The notes beneath the pieces were generated by a model. It had not been told where the DNA came from. It did no database searches and saw only the letters and a list, made by a program, of their open reading frames with translations. Below, piece by piece: positions 7,687 to 18,006 of a stretch of DNA of 64,000 nt. The stretch covers positions 4,073,644-4,137,643 of the forward strand of contig NZ_CP035490.1 in NCBI RefSeq assembly GCF_004135205.1, given 5' to 3'. Within the stretch, counting starts at the first letter, position 1. Every line of letters begins with the position of its first letter. The stretch comes from Hahella sp. KA22 (GTDB taxonomy: Bacteria; Pseudomonadota; Gammaproteobacteria; Pseudomonadales; Oleiphilaceae). A program made the translations under genes and the position numbers.

Positions 7687-10600
7687 TTAACCGATAACCT
7701 CCCCATTGAGAAAGCGGAGTAATTGCGTATTAAAAAACCGGCTCGCAGTCAGAGGAATGAAATGTCCGTGTTTCTCCACAACCAGTTCGGCGGCCTGAGG
7801 AATGCGGCGTAACTGATCGAAAGTGGCTTCATCGATGACGCAGTCGTTTTGCCCATGGATCAGCAACACGGGTATCGCGATCCCGCCAAGGCGCGCATTG
7901 ACGTCAAAGCGCATCAGCGCGTCGTAGTAATAACGCAGCACGTTCATCGGCGCGCCGGAGCCCAGGCTGGCGACAATATCCTCCGCGCCGTCAAATACAA
8001 CCTCAAGAATGTCGCGATGCGCCCTCAGTTCATCATGCAAATCCAGCGTATTGCCGAATACGTCCTCGCCGAAGCTCGGCGCCGTGCTGATCAACGTCAA
8101 CGAGCGCACTAAATCCGGGTGACGAATGGCGATCAGACAGGACAAGCATCCCCCCAGAGACCAGCCCACCAGATCGACGGCGCCGCTGTTTAACTCCTGT
8201 TTAATAAAAACCGCCATGTCTTCCGCCAAGCTCTCCAACGAGAAAGCGGCGGCGTCGAACGGACAGTTCTTGTGGCCGGGATAAATCGGAATTAATACCC
8301 GCCGCCCGGACTGAGTCAGCGCATTGATCTGCTGTGTCCAGGCCTCTGCGCTGGTGTTCAGAGGCGGCGCCAGGATAACGGGCCGCCCTTCCCCATAGCT
8401 CAGCCATTGCGCCATGGGGCCGGATGCGATTGGCGTCGTGGTTTCTCTCGGCGCTTTCGCTGTCACCGTCTCTTCCACAAGCGTCGCGCTATCAGCGCCT
8501 GACGCGGCAATAGCGGTGGCCAGATCCGCCAGCGTCCGGTACTTGAATAAATCATGCGCCTGCAGCCCGGGACCGCGCTGTTGATAAGGCGCCAGCAGTT
8601 TCAGGGCGGACAGGGAATCCAGCCCGAGATCTTCGATTAACGCGTCCTTGGGCAGCTCATCTGGCGCAAACCCCAGCAGGTCTGACACCGCGGCGCGCAA
8701 CTCTTTCACTATGGCTTCGGTGGAAAGCGCCGAATCAGCCTGGGTGGACACAGAAGCGTCGGCAACTTGCTCGTCTTCACGGTCATCAATCCAGTATCGT
8801 TTGCCGTCAAACGGATACACCGGCGCGTTCACCTCTGGGTTCAGTGAGGCGACCGCCTCTAATCGGCGGCGCATGTCCTGCTGTTCACCAGATCGCCACA
8901 GCGTCACCAACGCCAGGTTCTCTGTGGACAAAGCAAGCTCTCGCACGGCCAAAGGCGCATCTCGCACTGCTTCTCCGGCGTCCAACTCATGCGCCAGTTG
9001 CGCCAGTGCGGATAGCAAATCAGACTTACTCGCGGCGATGACGACACAGTGTTGTCCGTAGCGAGGACGGCGCAGCAACAGTTGGCTGAGGTCATAAAGG
9101 GCGTCCTCGGCCAAAGTCCCGACTAACTGATGAAGCCGCCCGACAATGGCGATCAGGCTGTGGCGACTCTGCGCCGAGAGACAGAACGGCAGCGCCTCCC
9201 CTGTCCAGCGGTCAGTGGATTTCCGCCTTACAGAGGGCATTTTTTGCAGTAATACGTGGCCATTGGAGCCAGTAAAACCAAAGGCGCTGACTGCGCACAA
9301 GGTTTTATCCTGCGGCCATGGCTGGGGTTCGAAATTCATGCGAAAGCCGGCGAAGTCGATCAGCGCATTGGTTTTGCGCAGAGGCGGAAACGGCGGAATC
9401 GTCTCGTGCCTGAAACTCAGCAGCACCTTGATGATGCCGGCCAGCCCGGAGCACACCAGCGTATGTCCGATAATCGGCTTCACCGCGCCTAATAGACAGT
9501 CGTAATCCTTGCCGCTGTCCTTGAACGCCCCGGTCAAACCGCGCATTTCAATAGGATCGCCCAGATGGGTGCCGGTACCATGGGTTTCCACATAGGCGAG
9601 CTGATCAATATCCACTTCATGCTTTTGATAAAGCCCGCTGATCAGTTTTCTTTGCGACGCGGCATTCGGAGCCATCAAGCCGTTGCTCTTGCCGTCATGG
9701 TTCAAACCTGTCGCCGCGATAACGCCGTACACACGCAGCCCTCGCTGTCGGGCTTCTCCGTAGCGCATCACAATAATCGACGCGCAGCCTTCCGCCGGCG
9801 TAAAACCATCCGCATCATCGCTGAACGCCGCACAGCGCCCGCTTGGCGACGACATGTTGGAGCGTTGCGCAAACTCAAACAGCTCCGGCGTGCTGAACAC
9901 AGAAGCCGCCGCCACGATCGCCGCGCCGCAATGGCCCGCCTGAATATTGAGGCAGGCTTCATGCAAGGCGCTCAGCGAAGAAGAACAGGCGGTATCCAGG
10001 GTCAGCGACGGCCCGTTGAAATCATAGAAATAGGAGATCCTGCCGGACAAGGTCGAGGTCGCATTGCCCAGAAAACTGTGGGTGCTGAACGCCTGGTCAG
10101 GACGTCCCGCCACCACGAATTTATAGTCGCCGGGCAGACTGACGGCGAATACCCCGCACTGCATCTCCCGCAATTCGTCCAGTCCCAGGTAGCTGTCGTC
10201 AATGGCGTGCTGCGCGGACTGCATCAGCAGGCGTTGCTGCGGGTCCATGCACTTGGCTTCATTGGGAGAGATTTTGAAAAATCCGGCGTCAAAGTGGTCG
10301 TAGTCGGGCAGAAAGCCTCCCACAAACTCCCCTGCTCCCGAGCGAGGCCAACGCTCTGTCGCCGTCAGTTGGGAAGTCCTCTGCATGATCGCCCGCCAAT
10401 AGGCCTCCAGGCCGTCGCAACCGGCGAACTGGGCCGCCATGCCCACGACAACAATGGCGTCATCCTGGATGTCGTCTTGCAGATCTTCGCCCCGGGCCGC
10501 CTGCGTGGTCTTACTCAACTGGCCCGACGCCCCTATTTGCGGCTTGTCCGCCAGCGCCTTGCTGACGCGGACGGCGAGCCCGTCGAGGCTGATGCACTCG

Positions 10601-10776
10601 TAGATATCCGTCGGCGTGATCGCAATGTCGAAATGGCGATTGATCAGCTTGCTCAATTGCGCCGCCAGAATAGAGTCCACGCCGAGGGAGGCGACTTCCG
10701 CCGCCGTCTCAATATCGCCTGGGTCCGCTAATAGAGCCTCTGCAAACAGCGCAACAAGGCGCTCTTTAACTTCCAT
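7687..10776 (-). CDS. Trans-AT PKS, terminal subunit: ACP-KS-ACP-TE (LkcG-like)
   Basis: A 1029-residue terminal polyketide synthase subunit with no integral acyltransferase. In order: ACP (LGVDSI, Ser about 35); ketosynthase (about 105-515) with Cys264 in DTACSSS, His399 in VETHGTGT and His438 in IIGHT; ACP (LGLDSL, Ser721); C-terminal alpha/beta hydrolase thioesterase (about 785-1029) with nucleophile Ser873 in GWSLGG, Asp978 in HGQND and a C-terminal HGH. The third KS motif departs from the usual NIGHLE. The leading ACP completes a module whose KS ends the preceding protein, a split common in trans-AT systems. Its ATG overlaps the upstream gene's stop by 11 bases, so the two are translationally coupled. 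Role: last extension and chain release. Confidence 0.9.
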   Translation of the reverse strand: MEVKERLVALFAEALLADPGDIETAAEVASLGVDSILAAQLSKLINRHFDIAITPTDIYECISLDGLAVRVSKALADKPQIGASGQLSKTTQAARGEDLQDDIQDDAIVVVGMAAQFAGCDGLEAYWRAIMQRTSQLTATERWPRSGAGEFVGGFLPDYDHFDAGFFKISPNEAKCMDPQQRLLMQSAQHAIDDSYLGLDELREMQCGVFAVSLPGDYKFVVAGRPDQAFSTHSFLGNATSTLSGRISYFYDFNGPSLTLDTACSSSLSALHEACLNIQAGHCGAAIVAAASVFSTPELFEFAQRSNMSSPSGRCAAFSDDADGFTPAEGCASIIVMRYGEARQRGLRVYGVIAATGLNHDGKSNGLMAPNAASQRKLISGLYQKHEVDIDQLAYVETHGTGTHLGDPIEMRGLTGAFKDSGKDYDCLLGAVKPIIGHTLVCSGLAGIIKVLLSFRHETIPPFPPLRKTNALIDFAGFRMNFEPQPWPQDKTLCAVSAFGFTGSNGHVLLQKMPSVRRKSTDRWTGEALPFCLSAQSRHSLIAIVGRLHQLVGTLAEDALYDLSQLLLRRPRYGQHCVVIAASKSDLLSALAQLAHELDAGEAVRDAPLAVRELALSTENLALVTLWRSGEQQDMRRRLEAVASLNPEVNAPVYPFDGKRYWIDDREDEQVADASVSTQADSALSTEAIVKELRAAVSDLLGFAPDELPKDALIEDLGLDSLSALKLLAPYQQRGPGLQAHDLFKYRTLADLATAIAASGADSATLVEETVTAKAPRETTTPIASGPMAQWLSYGEGRPVILAPPLNTSAEAWTQQINALTQSGRRVLIPIYPGHKNCPFDAAAFSLESLAEDMAVFIKQELNSGAVDLVGWSLGGCLSCLIAIRHPDLVRSLTLISTAPSFGEDVFGNTLDLHDELRAHRDILEVVFDGAEDIVASLGSGAPMNVLRYYYDALMRFDVNARLGGIAIPVLLIHGQNDCVIDEATFDQLRRIPQAAELVVEKHGHFIPLTASRFFNTQLLRFLNGEVIG

Positions 10777-13700
10777 GATTCACCTCTTTCATCGCGGCGC
10801 TGTCCGCCGCCTGTTCAAACCAATAAGGCTTCGTATCGAAGACATAACCCGGTAAATGCAGACGACGATAAGCGCCGTCCGTAAACAAGGGCGTCCAATC
10901 AATCAGCGCCCCCTGTTGATATTGCGCTTTGGCTTCCTGCATCACCGCCGTCCAGTCGTTTTGCGACAGGTCAGGCGTCCAGTGCGAAGCTTTGCCCGCG
11001 CACTTTTCCTGACGAGCGGCGTCAGTCTGGCGAATCTGCTCCACCAGATCTGTGGTGGAGCGCGCGATCCAACTCAGGCGATAAGGAAAGGCCTCGCGGC
11101 CGGTATTCAACGTAAAAGCAATGTCCGCCAACCCGTGATCGGAGGCTTGCAGGCGGTCCAGTAATTGCGCCTTCATGCCCGCCAGCGAGTACGGCGTTTT
11201 GGCGCTGAGGGTGACTAACCAGCATGGCCTCTCCGCCCGTTTGACGACCGGCGACGGCAACCGCTCTGACACAATGACATGCGCGTTGGAGCCGCCAAAT
11301 CCGAACGAACTGATCCCCGCCACCCTCGGGACCGCCGCTTCCCAGGCGCAATTCTCGGTCAGCAGACGGAACGGGCCCTCGTTGAGACGAATCATGGGAT
11401 TCAGGCGATGGAAATGGATATTCGCCGGCAGTCGCCGATGTTGCAGACACAGCAGCACCTTCAGCAGCGACGCCATTCCCGCCGCAGGCTCCAGGTGACC
11501 GATATTGGATTTCACCGCGCCCAGCGCGATACTTCCCTCGCGTCGGTTCGGCGCCAGCGCGCGGAACGCCTGATGCAGGGCGTCGATTTCAATGGGGTCG
11601 CCCAGTTGCGTGCCGGTGCCATGGGTCTCGATATAGCTGACCCGCTGCGCCAGTTCCGGCGTGTAGGCCTTTTGCAGCAACGCTGACTGCGCCTGTGGAT
11701 TCGGCGCGGTCAACGAGTTCGCGCGCCCGCCATGGTTTTCCGCAGAGGCTTCGATCACGCCGTAAATGCTGTCGCCATCCCGCTGCGCATCCGCCAGACG
11801 CTTGATCACCACGCACCCTACGCCTTCCGCCCGCACATAGCCGTTGGCGCTGTCGTCAAAGGTCGCGCAGCGGTGATCCGGAGAAAGTACGCCCATGCTG
11901 TGCGCGGCATCGCTGATAGCCGGGTCGATCAGCAGACTCACCGCGCCCACCAAGGCCACATCGCATTCGTTGCGCTGCAATGACATCACTCCGCGATTCA
12001 CCGCCACCAGCGCGCTGGAACAGGCGGTGTCGATGGTCTGACTGGGGCCGTTGAAGTTGAGCAGGTACGACACCCGGTTGGCCAGCATGGCGTGCGCGTT
12101 GCCAGTGGCGGCGTAGGGGTGCGAGCTTTGCCCCCAGGTCTGCAGCAAGGTCTGATAATCGTTGAACTGCACCCCGGCGAAAACGCCGACATTACTCAGT
12201 AATGCCGGCGCATACCCGGCGTCGGTCAGAGCGTTGTAGCTGGTCTGCAAAAACAGACGGTGCTGCGGGTCCATCAGCATCGCCTCGCGGGCGGACAGGC
12301 CAAAGAAGCGGGCGTCAAAACGCTCAATATCGTCAATGGTTCCCGCGTAATAGTTTTTATCTCCCCAGCGCTCCACGCGGCGAATGGCGCTGCGGTTCGC
12401 CGTCAGCAGCTCCCAGAATGCGTCCAGATCCGCCGCTCCCGGCATGACGCCGCTCATGCCAATGATGGCGAAGCCTTGCTCTGATACTGTCTCCTCGGAG
12501 CGTCCCTCCGCAGACGTCTGCGGCGCCGACGCAACAACGTCCGCTTGAGATGACTCGCCGGATAACGCCGCCTCGGTCTGCGCATCAGTGTCGTCCGAGG
12601 CGGCGTCCGCCAGAGTGGCGCCCTGTTGCAGCAGATATTCCGCCAGTCGCTGGATATTGTTGTAGCTGAATAAGGCGTTAGGCGGAACCTGGGCGCCAAA
12701 GGTCTTGCCAATATCCTGCGCCAGGGTCTGCATCATGACGGAGTTGAGGCCCAGGTCGCCCCAGCTTTTGTCTGCACTGATATCCTCTTCCGAAAGCCGG
12801 GTTAAGGCTTGCACCAGACGGGTCAGCCCCGCCTGGATTTGCGCTTCGGAGGCGACGGCCTGAGACGGGTTTTGACTGGCGCTTTTACCCTGTTGTTTAG
12901 GCTCTTGGACGGTCGTCGACGTGAAGCGCTCGCGGATCTTTTCCTGATCGCCCACCAGTCCCATAACCTGGTCATACTGATCGGCGACGCCGTTAATCCA
13001 GGTGATGAAGAGCGTCGCGCCCTGCGCCAGCGTCAACGGCGTAAACCCATAATGACGCCGCAGGTAATCCGCCAGAGAGCGATACTGATCCATCAGGTTT
13101 TCGCTATCCTGATCGTCGATCCACAGCGGCCAGTTGATAGACAGCGTATGGCCCTTGCGCGCCCCTTGTTTGACCCGTCGATTGCGCTCCGCCGCAAACT
13201 CGTCAAGAAAGCGGTTGGCGGCGACGTAGTCGCACTGCCCCACATTGCCCATGATGCTGGACATGGAAGAAAACAGGCAGAAGAAATCCAGCTCCAGGTG
13301 GGCCGTGCAACGGTCCAGTTGTCGGGTCCCCTCCACCTTCGCCGCCATGACCGCGGAAAAGTCCGCCAGCGACTTGTTCTGCACCTGGGCGTCTTTCAAT
13401 ACGCCGGCGGACTGAATGACGCCGTGCAAACGACCGTGCTTTTGCAGTACATCCGCAATCAGGCGCTGCGCTTGAACCGGGTCAGCGATATCGGCTTGCT
13501 GATAACTGATTTCTCCTTGCGGCCATTGCTGCAGCCAGGCCGCCCGCTCTGGCGACAGCGCTGACCGTCCGACCAGAATCACGTTGGCGTTGTAGTCCGC
13601 TTGCAGACGTTGGGCGATTTCTTTGCCGATCATGCCCATGCCGCCGCTGATCAGATATACGCCTTCCTGGCGCAGACGTGCTCCCTGAGCGGGTTCAATG

Positions 13701-16700
13701 CAGGTCAGGCTGCGCTCCCAGCGTTCCCCTTTCTGATTATTTCTTTCCCTGGGCTCACCTTCACCGCGTTCGACTTCCTTGAAATCCTCTCCGGTTTCGG
13801 CCAGTTCGGCTAACAGCCAGCCCCAGTCCTGCTGGTCCCAGGACTCAGCAGGTATGGCGATCTGCGCCTGCCGGTAGCTAACATGAGCATTCTCCAGCGC
13901 CAGCACTCGGAAAACTCCGCCCATGGCGATGTTCTCCGGGATTTGCCTGCTGTCGTTGACGTTCAGTATGACGCAAGGGCGCGAACAGGCCTGCATCGCC
14001 TTCGCCAGATTCAACGCCGACGCGTCGCTCCAGGACAGGTTGCAGTTAATCCAATAAATCTCTTCCTGATTCAGTTCATGGGCGATGTAATTCAGCGCCT
14101 GAGTATAGTCGTCCAGGTTATCAGGCCGCAGGGTCAGTACGTCATGCTGAAAACTCAACGCCGCGCCCGGACGGATGAGCAGCACCCGCGCGCCGTCGAT
14201 CAATGTCGGCAATGCCTGCTCTGACGGCGCCATCACCGCCACCAGCGGAATGGGCTTCGACAGCGTTGGGGGTTCCGTGTGTCGCCATACCGGCGCCAAC
14301 AGTACGGCGGGCGTCGAGTCCGGTCTCAGCGCTGAAGATGGCCCGACAGGTTTAGCCGTTTTAGACTCTGCCGAAACAGCTTCCGCCTGCAGCGTCGGCG
14401 CCCAGTAAAGATCGCGGGCGAAAGGATATTTAGGCGCGTCTCGCAGCAGTGACTTCACTGGAAAGACGGCGGCGAAATCCACGCGATCCCCTTGCAGGTA
14501 TGCACGCATTAACGACGCCAATGACCCGTTCGCCGGGCTATTCGTTTGCAGGCTATTTGTTTGCGGACTGTCCGTTTGCAGACTGTCTGCGCTTTCCAGT
14601 CTGTCAATCAATACGCTTGCGGACTCTACGACGTAGCATTCCCGCTCGGCGTGATGTTGGCGGGCGCAACACAGGGTGTAGCTCAGGCTGTATAAATTGA
14701 TTTGCGGCTGCGCGCGCAAATACGCCGCCAGTTGCTGTTTCACCCGTCGCAGACCGCTGCGATTGGGCGCCGACAGGGCAATAAGATAGTGCGATTGCGC
14801 CGGAGCTGTTCCGGCGGATTCCCTCGCCAGGTACTGCTGCAGAATAACGTGGCCATTGGCGCCACCGGCGCCGAAAGAGCTGAGCCCGGCGAAGCGGGTG
14901 ACCGCTCCCGCCAGAGGCCAGTGCTGCTTTTCCCGCACCAGTTGAAAGCGGGTTTGTTCGATATTCAGATAGGGATTCTCAATGGCGCAATGCAGTGTTG
15001 GGGCAAGCTGTTCATGGGCGAACTGCTGGACCACCTTGAAGAGTCCCGCCATCGCGGCGGCGGATTCCAGATGCCCGATGTTGCTTTTCACCGAGCCGAG
15101 GTAACAAGGCGCGTCCGCACCCTCCAGATCAGCGCCGTATGCGTTTTGCAACGCCTGCAGTTCAATGGGGTCGCCCAGACTGGTGCCGGCGCCATGGGCC
15201 TCGATGTAGTTAACCTGGGCGGGATTCACGCCGGACTTACGTATGGCGTCCTGAATCACCCGTTGTTGCGCCCGCGCCGACGGGACCGTAAAGCTGCTGG
15301 TCTTGCCGCCGGAATTAATCGCTGTGGCGCGCACGATGGCGTAAATCACGTCCTGATCGCGTATGGCGTCGGCGACGGTCTTTAACACCACCACCGCCGC
15401 TCCTTCGCCGGGAACATAGCCGTCCGCCTCCACGCCGAACGCGTGACAATGGCCGCTGGCGCTGAGGAACTTGCCTTGCGACAGCAGCCGGTATTTGCCC
15501 GGGTGCGCCATGATATTCACGCCGCCGGCCAGCGCCATGCGGCAATCCCCCAGACGCAGGCTGTTGCACGCCATGTGCAGCGCGGTCAAAGACCCTGAGC
15601 ACATGGTGTCCACGGTGAGACTGGGGCCTTGCAGATCGAACGCATAGGACACGCGATTGGCGATGGCGGCGAACGAACTGCTCACGACTCTGCCGGGGGC
15701 GTCCAGGTCCTGATAATGGCCGAACATGGCGGCGGCGAACACGCCCACCTCCTGGGTGGGCGAAGCGAAATAGCCGGCGTCTTCCAAGGCATGGTAGCTG
15801 ACTTGCAGAAACCGTCTTTCCTGAGGATCAAGCAGCGCTGCGTCCACCGGGGCAATGTTGAAAAAAGCCGGATCGAACTCAGCGACGCCCGCCATAAAAC
15901 CGCCATGACGGCCATAAGCGGCACCCGCCTGCGTGGCAGAGGCGGAGTAATCCCGCCGCCAGTCCCAGCGATCCTGCGGGATGACGCACACAGCGTCTTC
16001 GCCCTCCGCCAGAGAACGCCAGAACGCTTCCGGCGTCGCGCCATTGGGAAACTCCCCCGCCATGCCGATGATGGCGATGTCGTCGTCCCGATAAGCGTCC
16101 GTCGAGAGTTTGGGTTCATTGGTCAACGTTGGGGTAGCGCCGCCGCCATGAGTTTTGACATGCTCAGAGTTAGCTTCTTTGCCGTCAGGCGTATTGTCTG
16201 TGGCGTCAATTTGCGCTTGTTCGGCAGGTGCTGTTTCCACTTGCTGGGACGCCGCAGCGCCGTCCGTGTCCGCCAGACAGGCGCATAACAGCGGCTGCGC
16301 CCGCTCCATCAAATGCTCCGCCAGTTGCCTGATGGTGGAGCACTCAAACAAGATAGCGCGACTGAGTTTGAACTCGCCCTCGGGCGATAACTGCGCCGCG
16401 ATGTCTGTGCTGATCTGAATGCTGGCGACGCTGTCGAGGCCTTTGTCCAGCAGGTTGTCATCATCCTTCAGGGTTTTCAGTCCGCTATGGCGACGTACGA
16501 TGTCTTTCAGCCAGCGTCTCGTTTTCTCTTCTAATGCGCCCTTGTCTGTTAACGATACAGACATTGACGATACTGGCGCTGAGGAGTCAGGGGCGACCTG
16601 AGTTTGCGCCTCTCTCGCTGGAGCCTCCCTGTCCCCGCGCAATGCCGCCATTCCTTCCGCTGCGCCGTCGTAGATCACCAAATGGCGTTCTCCCGCGACC

Positions 16701-17887
16701 AAGGCGGATAGCATGCGCTCACAGGCGGGGCCCGGCTCCATGGGACGCAGTGCTGACCCGTCGGTCATCTGCATACCCTGAGAACGCCACAGGCCCCAGG
16801 CGAAGCTATACCAGTTAGGCAATTGCTCCGACGCCAGTTCAACGAACTCATTGGCCGCCCCATAAGCGCATTGCCCGATGTTGCCGAGCGTCGCCGTCAG
16901 GGAACTGAAGTTGACCACGTACTGCGGCCGGTAATCCTGCTGCAACGCCGCCAGATTCAACACCACGCCGACTTTGGCGAGCAGGGTCCGGTGCAGGCGC
17001 TCCGCATTCAGGTTATGGAAAAGACAATCGTCCAGCGTTCCCGCCAGATTGAACACCGCCTTGATCGGTCCGAATCCCTGCTCGATATGAGTGAAAGCCG
17101 CCTTCAGCACGCCATAGTCCGTGGCGTCGACGCGCAGGTAACTTTTCACGCCATACGCCTTCAAAGTCTGCGTCAAGGCGGCGTCAGGCGCTTTGCGGCC
17201 CAGTACGAATAAATTCAGCCGACGGGAAGACTGCAGCACGCGAATCAGTTCCTGGCCCACGCCGCCGGCGCCGCCGATCAGCACAATATTGTCGCCGTCG
17301 TGGAACGGGGTTTGACCCGCATCGCCCTGCCCCGCGGCGATCCAGGACTCAGCGCGCAGGCCCGACTCGTCAAAGCGCAGGCGGCGTCCCGGCCAGGCGA
17401 GCGCGGCGGAGATGCGGCCTGATAACGATGCCCCAACAGGACCGGAGGGAATGCGTGCGGAAGTGAAGACGCAACGGGGCATTTCCAGACAGGCGGAACG
17501 GGCCAGCCCGTCGAATAATGCACTGAGCGCATCGGATTGCGAATGGAACGACAGCAGGCGCATCTGGCGATTCTGAGCGAATACCCAGCGCAGCAACTCA
17601 AGGCTGCGACGGCTATGGGACATCCAGCTCCCCTGAGTCAGCGAGGCCACAGCCTGATTGCGTCCGGCAATCACTGCAACAATATCCCGACCGCCGTCGA
17701 TCCGGGCCAATTCGGCCTGCATCGCCGCCTCATCCGCGACCTGATCCAGGCGCAGAACCGCTGCGCCCATATGGCGTGCAGCCTCCGCCGCCTCGGCGCT
17801 GTCCGTCGCCACCAGCACTCGCTCCGCCTGAATTTCGCCGTAGGGAGGCGCGGCGACCTCCGTCAATTGCCGTCTTAATATTTCCAT
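10766..17887 (-). CDS. Trans-AT PKS subunit: KR-ACP-KS-KR-ACP-KS (LkcF-like)
   Basis: A 2373-residue multimodular synthase without AT domains. Order: KR (about 200-370; GGAGGVG, catalytic Tyr342 in QCAYGAAN); ACP (GLDSV, Ser486); KS (about 602-1020; Cys763 in DTMCSGS, His898, His939); KR with a long N-terminal structural half (about 1205-1590; GGMGMIG, Tyr1554 in QCDYVAAN); ACP (GLNSV, Ser1716); KS (about 1805-2220; Cys1956, His2089, His2131). The first KR and ACP finish the module begun by the KS-DH end of the preceding PKS. The second KS-KR-ACP would give a beta-hydroxyl. The last KS works with the ACP at the start of the next protein. A QTNS-rich linker lies near residues 1100-1122. Domain order matches lankacidin LkcF as I remember it. 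Confidence 0.9.
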   Translation of the reverse strand: MEILRRQLTEVAAPPYGEIQAERVLVATDSAEAAEAARHMGAAVLRLDQVADEAAMQAELARIDGGRDIVAVIAGRNQAVASLTQGSWMSHSRRSLELLRWVFAQNRQMRLLSFHSQSDALSALFDGLARSACLEMPRCVFTSARIPSGPVGASLSGRISAALAWPGRRLRFDESGLRAESWIAAGQGDAGQTPFHDGDNIVLIGGAGGVGQELIRVLQSSRRLNLFVLGRKAPDAALTQTLKAYGVKSYLRVDATDYGVLKAAFTHIEQGFGPIKAVFNLAGTLDDCLFHNLNAERLHRTLLAKVGVVLNLAALQQDYRPQYVVNFSSLTATLGNIGQCAYGAANEFVELASEQLPNWYSFAWGLWRSQGMQMTDGSALRPMEPGPACERMLSALVAGERHLVIYDGAAEGMAALRGDREAPAREAQTQVAPDSSAPVSSMSVSLTDKGALEEKTRRWLKDIVRRHSGLKTLKDDDNLLDKGLDSVASIQISTDIAAQLSPEGEFKLSRAILFECSTIRQLAEHLMERAQPLLCACLADTDGAAASQQVETAPAEQAQIDATDNTPDGKEANSEHVKTHGGGATPTLTNEPKLSTDAYRDDDIAIIGMAGEFPNGATPEAFWRSLAEGEDAVCVIPQDRWDWRRDYSASATQAGAAYGRHGGFMAGVAEFDPAFFNIAPVDAALLDPQERRFLQVSYHALEDAGYFASPTQEVGVFAAAMFGHYQDLDAPGRVVSSSFAAIANRVSYAFDLQGPSLTVDTMCSGSLTALHMACNSLRLGDCRMALAGGVNIMAHPGKYRLLSQGKFLSASGHCHAFGVEADGYVPGEGAAVVVLKTVADAIRDQDVIYAIVRATAINSGGKTSSFTVPSARAQQRVIQDAIRKSGVNPAQVNYIEAHGAGTSLGDPIELQALQNAYGADLEGADAPCYLGSVKSNIGHLESAAAMAGLFKVVQQFAHEQLAPTLHCAIENPYLNIEQTRFQLVREKQHWPLAGAVTRFAGLSSFGAGGANGHVILQQYLARESAGTAPAQSHYLIALSAPNRSGLRRVKQQLAAYLRAQPQINLYSLSYTLCCARQHHAERECYVVESASVLIDRLESADSLQTDSPQTNSLQTNSPANGSLASLMRAYLQGDRVDFAAVFPVKSLLRDAPKYPFARDLYWAPTLQAEAVSAESKTAKPVGPSSALRPDSTPAVLLAPVWRHTEPPTLSKPIPLVAVMAPSEQALPTLIDGARVLLIRPGAALSFQHDVLTLRPDNLDDYTQALNYIAHELNQEEIYWINCNLSWSDASALNLAKAMQACSRPCVILNVNDSRQIPENIAMGGVFRVLALENAHVSYRQAQIAIPAESWDQQDWGWLLAELAETGEDFKEVERGEGEPRERNNQKGERWERSLTCIEPAQGARLRQEGVYLISGGMGMIGKEIAQRLQADYNANVILVGRSALSPERAAWLQQWPQGEISYQQADIADPVQAQRLIADVLQKHGRLHGVIQSAGVLKDAQVQNKSLADFSAVMAAKVEGTRQLDRCTAHLELDFFCLFSSMSSIMGNVGQCDYVAANRFLDEFAAERNRRVKQGARKGHTLSINWPLWIDDQDSENLMDQYRSLADYLRRHYGFTPLTLAQGATLFITWINGVADQYDQVMGLVGDQEKIRERFTSTTVQEPKQQGKSASQNPSQAVASEAQIQAGLTRLVQALTRLSEEDISADKSWGDLGLNSVMMQTLAQDIGKTFGAQVPPNALFSYNNIQRLAEYLLQQGATLADAASDDTDAQTEAALSGESSQADVVASAPQTSAEGRSEETVSEQGFAIIGMSGVMPGAADLDAFWELLTANRSAIRRVERWGDKNYYAGTIDDIERFDARFFGLSAREAMLMDPQHRLFLQTSYNALTDAGYAPALLSNVGVFAGVQFNDYQTLLQTWGQSSHPYAATGNAHAMLANRVSYLLNFNGPSQTIDTACSSALVAVNRGVMSLQRNECDVALVGAVSLLIDPAISDAAHSMGVLSPDHRCATFDDSANGYVRAEGVGCVVIKRLADAQRDGDSIYGVIEASAENHGGRANSLTAPNPQAQSALLQKAYTPELAQRVSYIETHGTGTQLGDPIEIDALHQAFRALAPNRREGSIALGAVKSNIGHLEPAAGMASLLKVLLCLQHRRLPANIHFHRLNPMIRLNEGPFRLLTENCAWEAAVPRVAGISSFGFGGSNAHVIVSERLPSPVVKRAERPCWLVTLSAKTPYSLAGMKAQLLDRLQASDHGLADIAFTLNTGREAFPYRLSWIARSTTDLVEQIRQTDAARQEKCAGKASHWTPDLSQNDWTAVMQEAKAQYQQGALIDWTPLFTDGAYRRLHLPGYVFDTKPYWFEQAADSAAMKEVNHGS

Positions 17888-18006
17888 TCAAACACCACTG
17901 TAAATATGCGTTGAGTCTTCCGTGTTGCTGCGCCGAAGCCTTTTACAGCCAAACCATCCCCATAGCGCCGCCAGCGACGCTATGCTTTCGCCCACAGCCA
18001 GCGCGA
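17888..18006. other. Short spacer inside the biosynthetic operon
   Basis: A 119-base gap between the isochorismatase-fold gene and the large PKS gene. No clear hairpin with a T-run is visible. The PKS start at 17887 has only a weak ribosome site (GTGGTG), so translation may depend on other signals. Confidence 0.4.

Noticed and set aside
9565-10731. Plus-strand open frame of 388 codons inside the PKS
   Set aside because: Antisense to the ACP-KS region, whose catalytic motifs are intact on the other strand; composition is that of a shadow frame.
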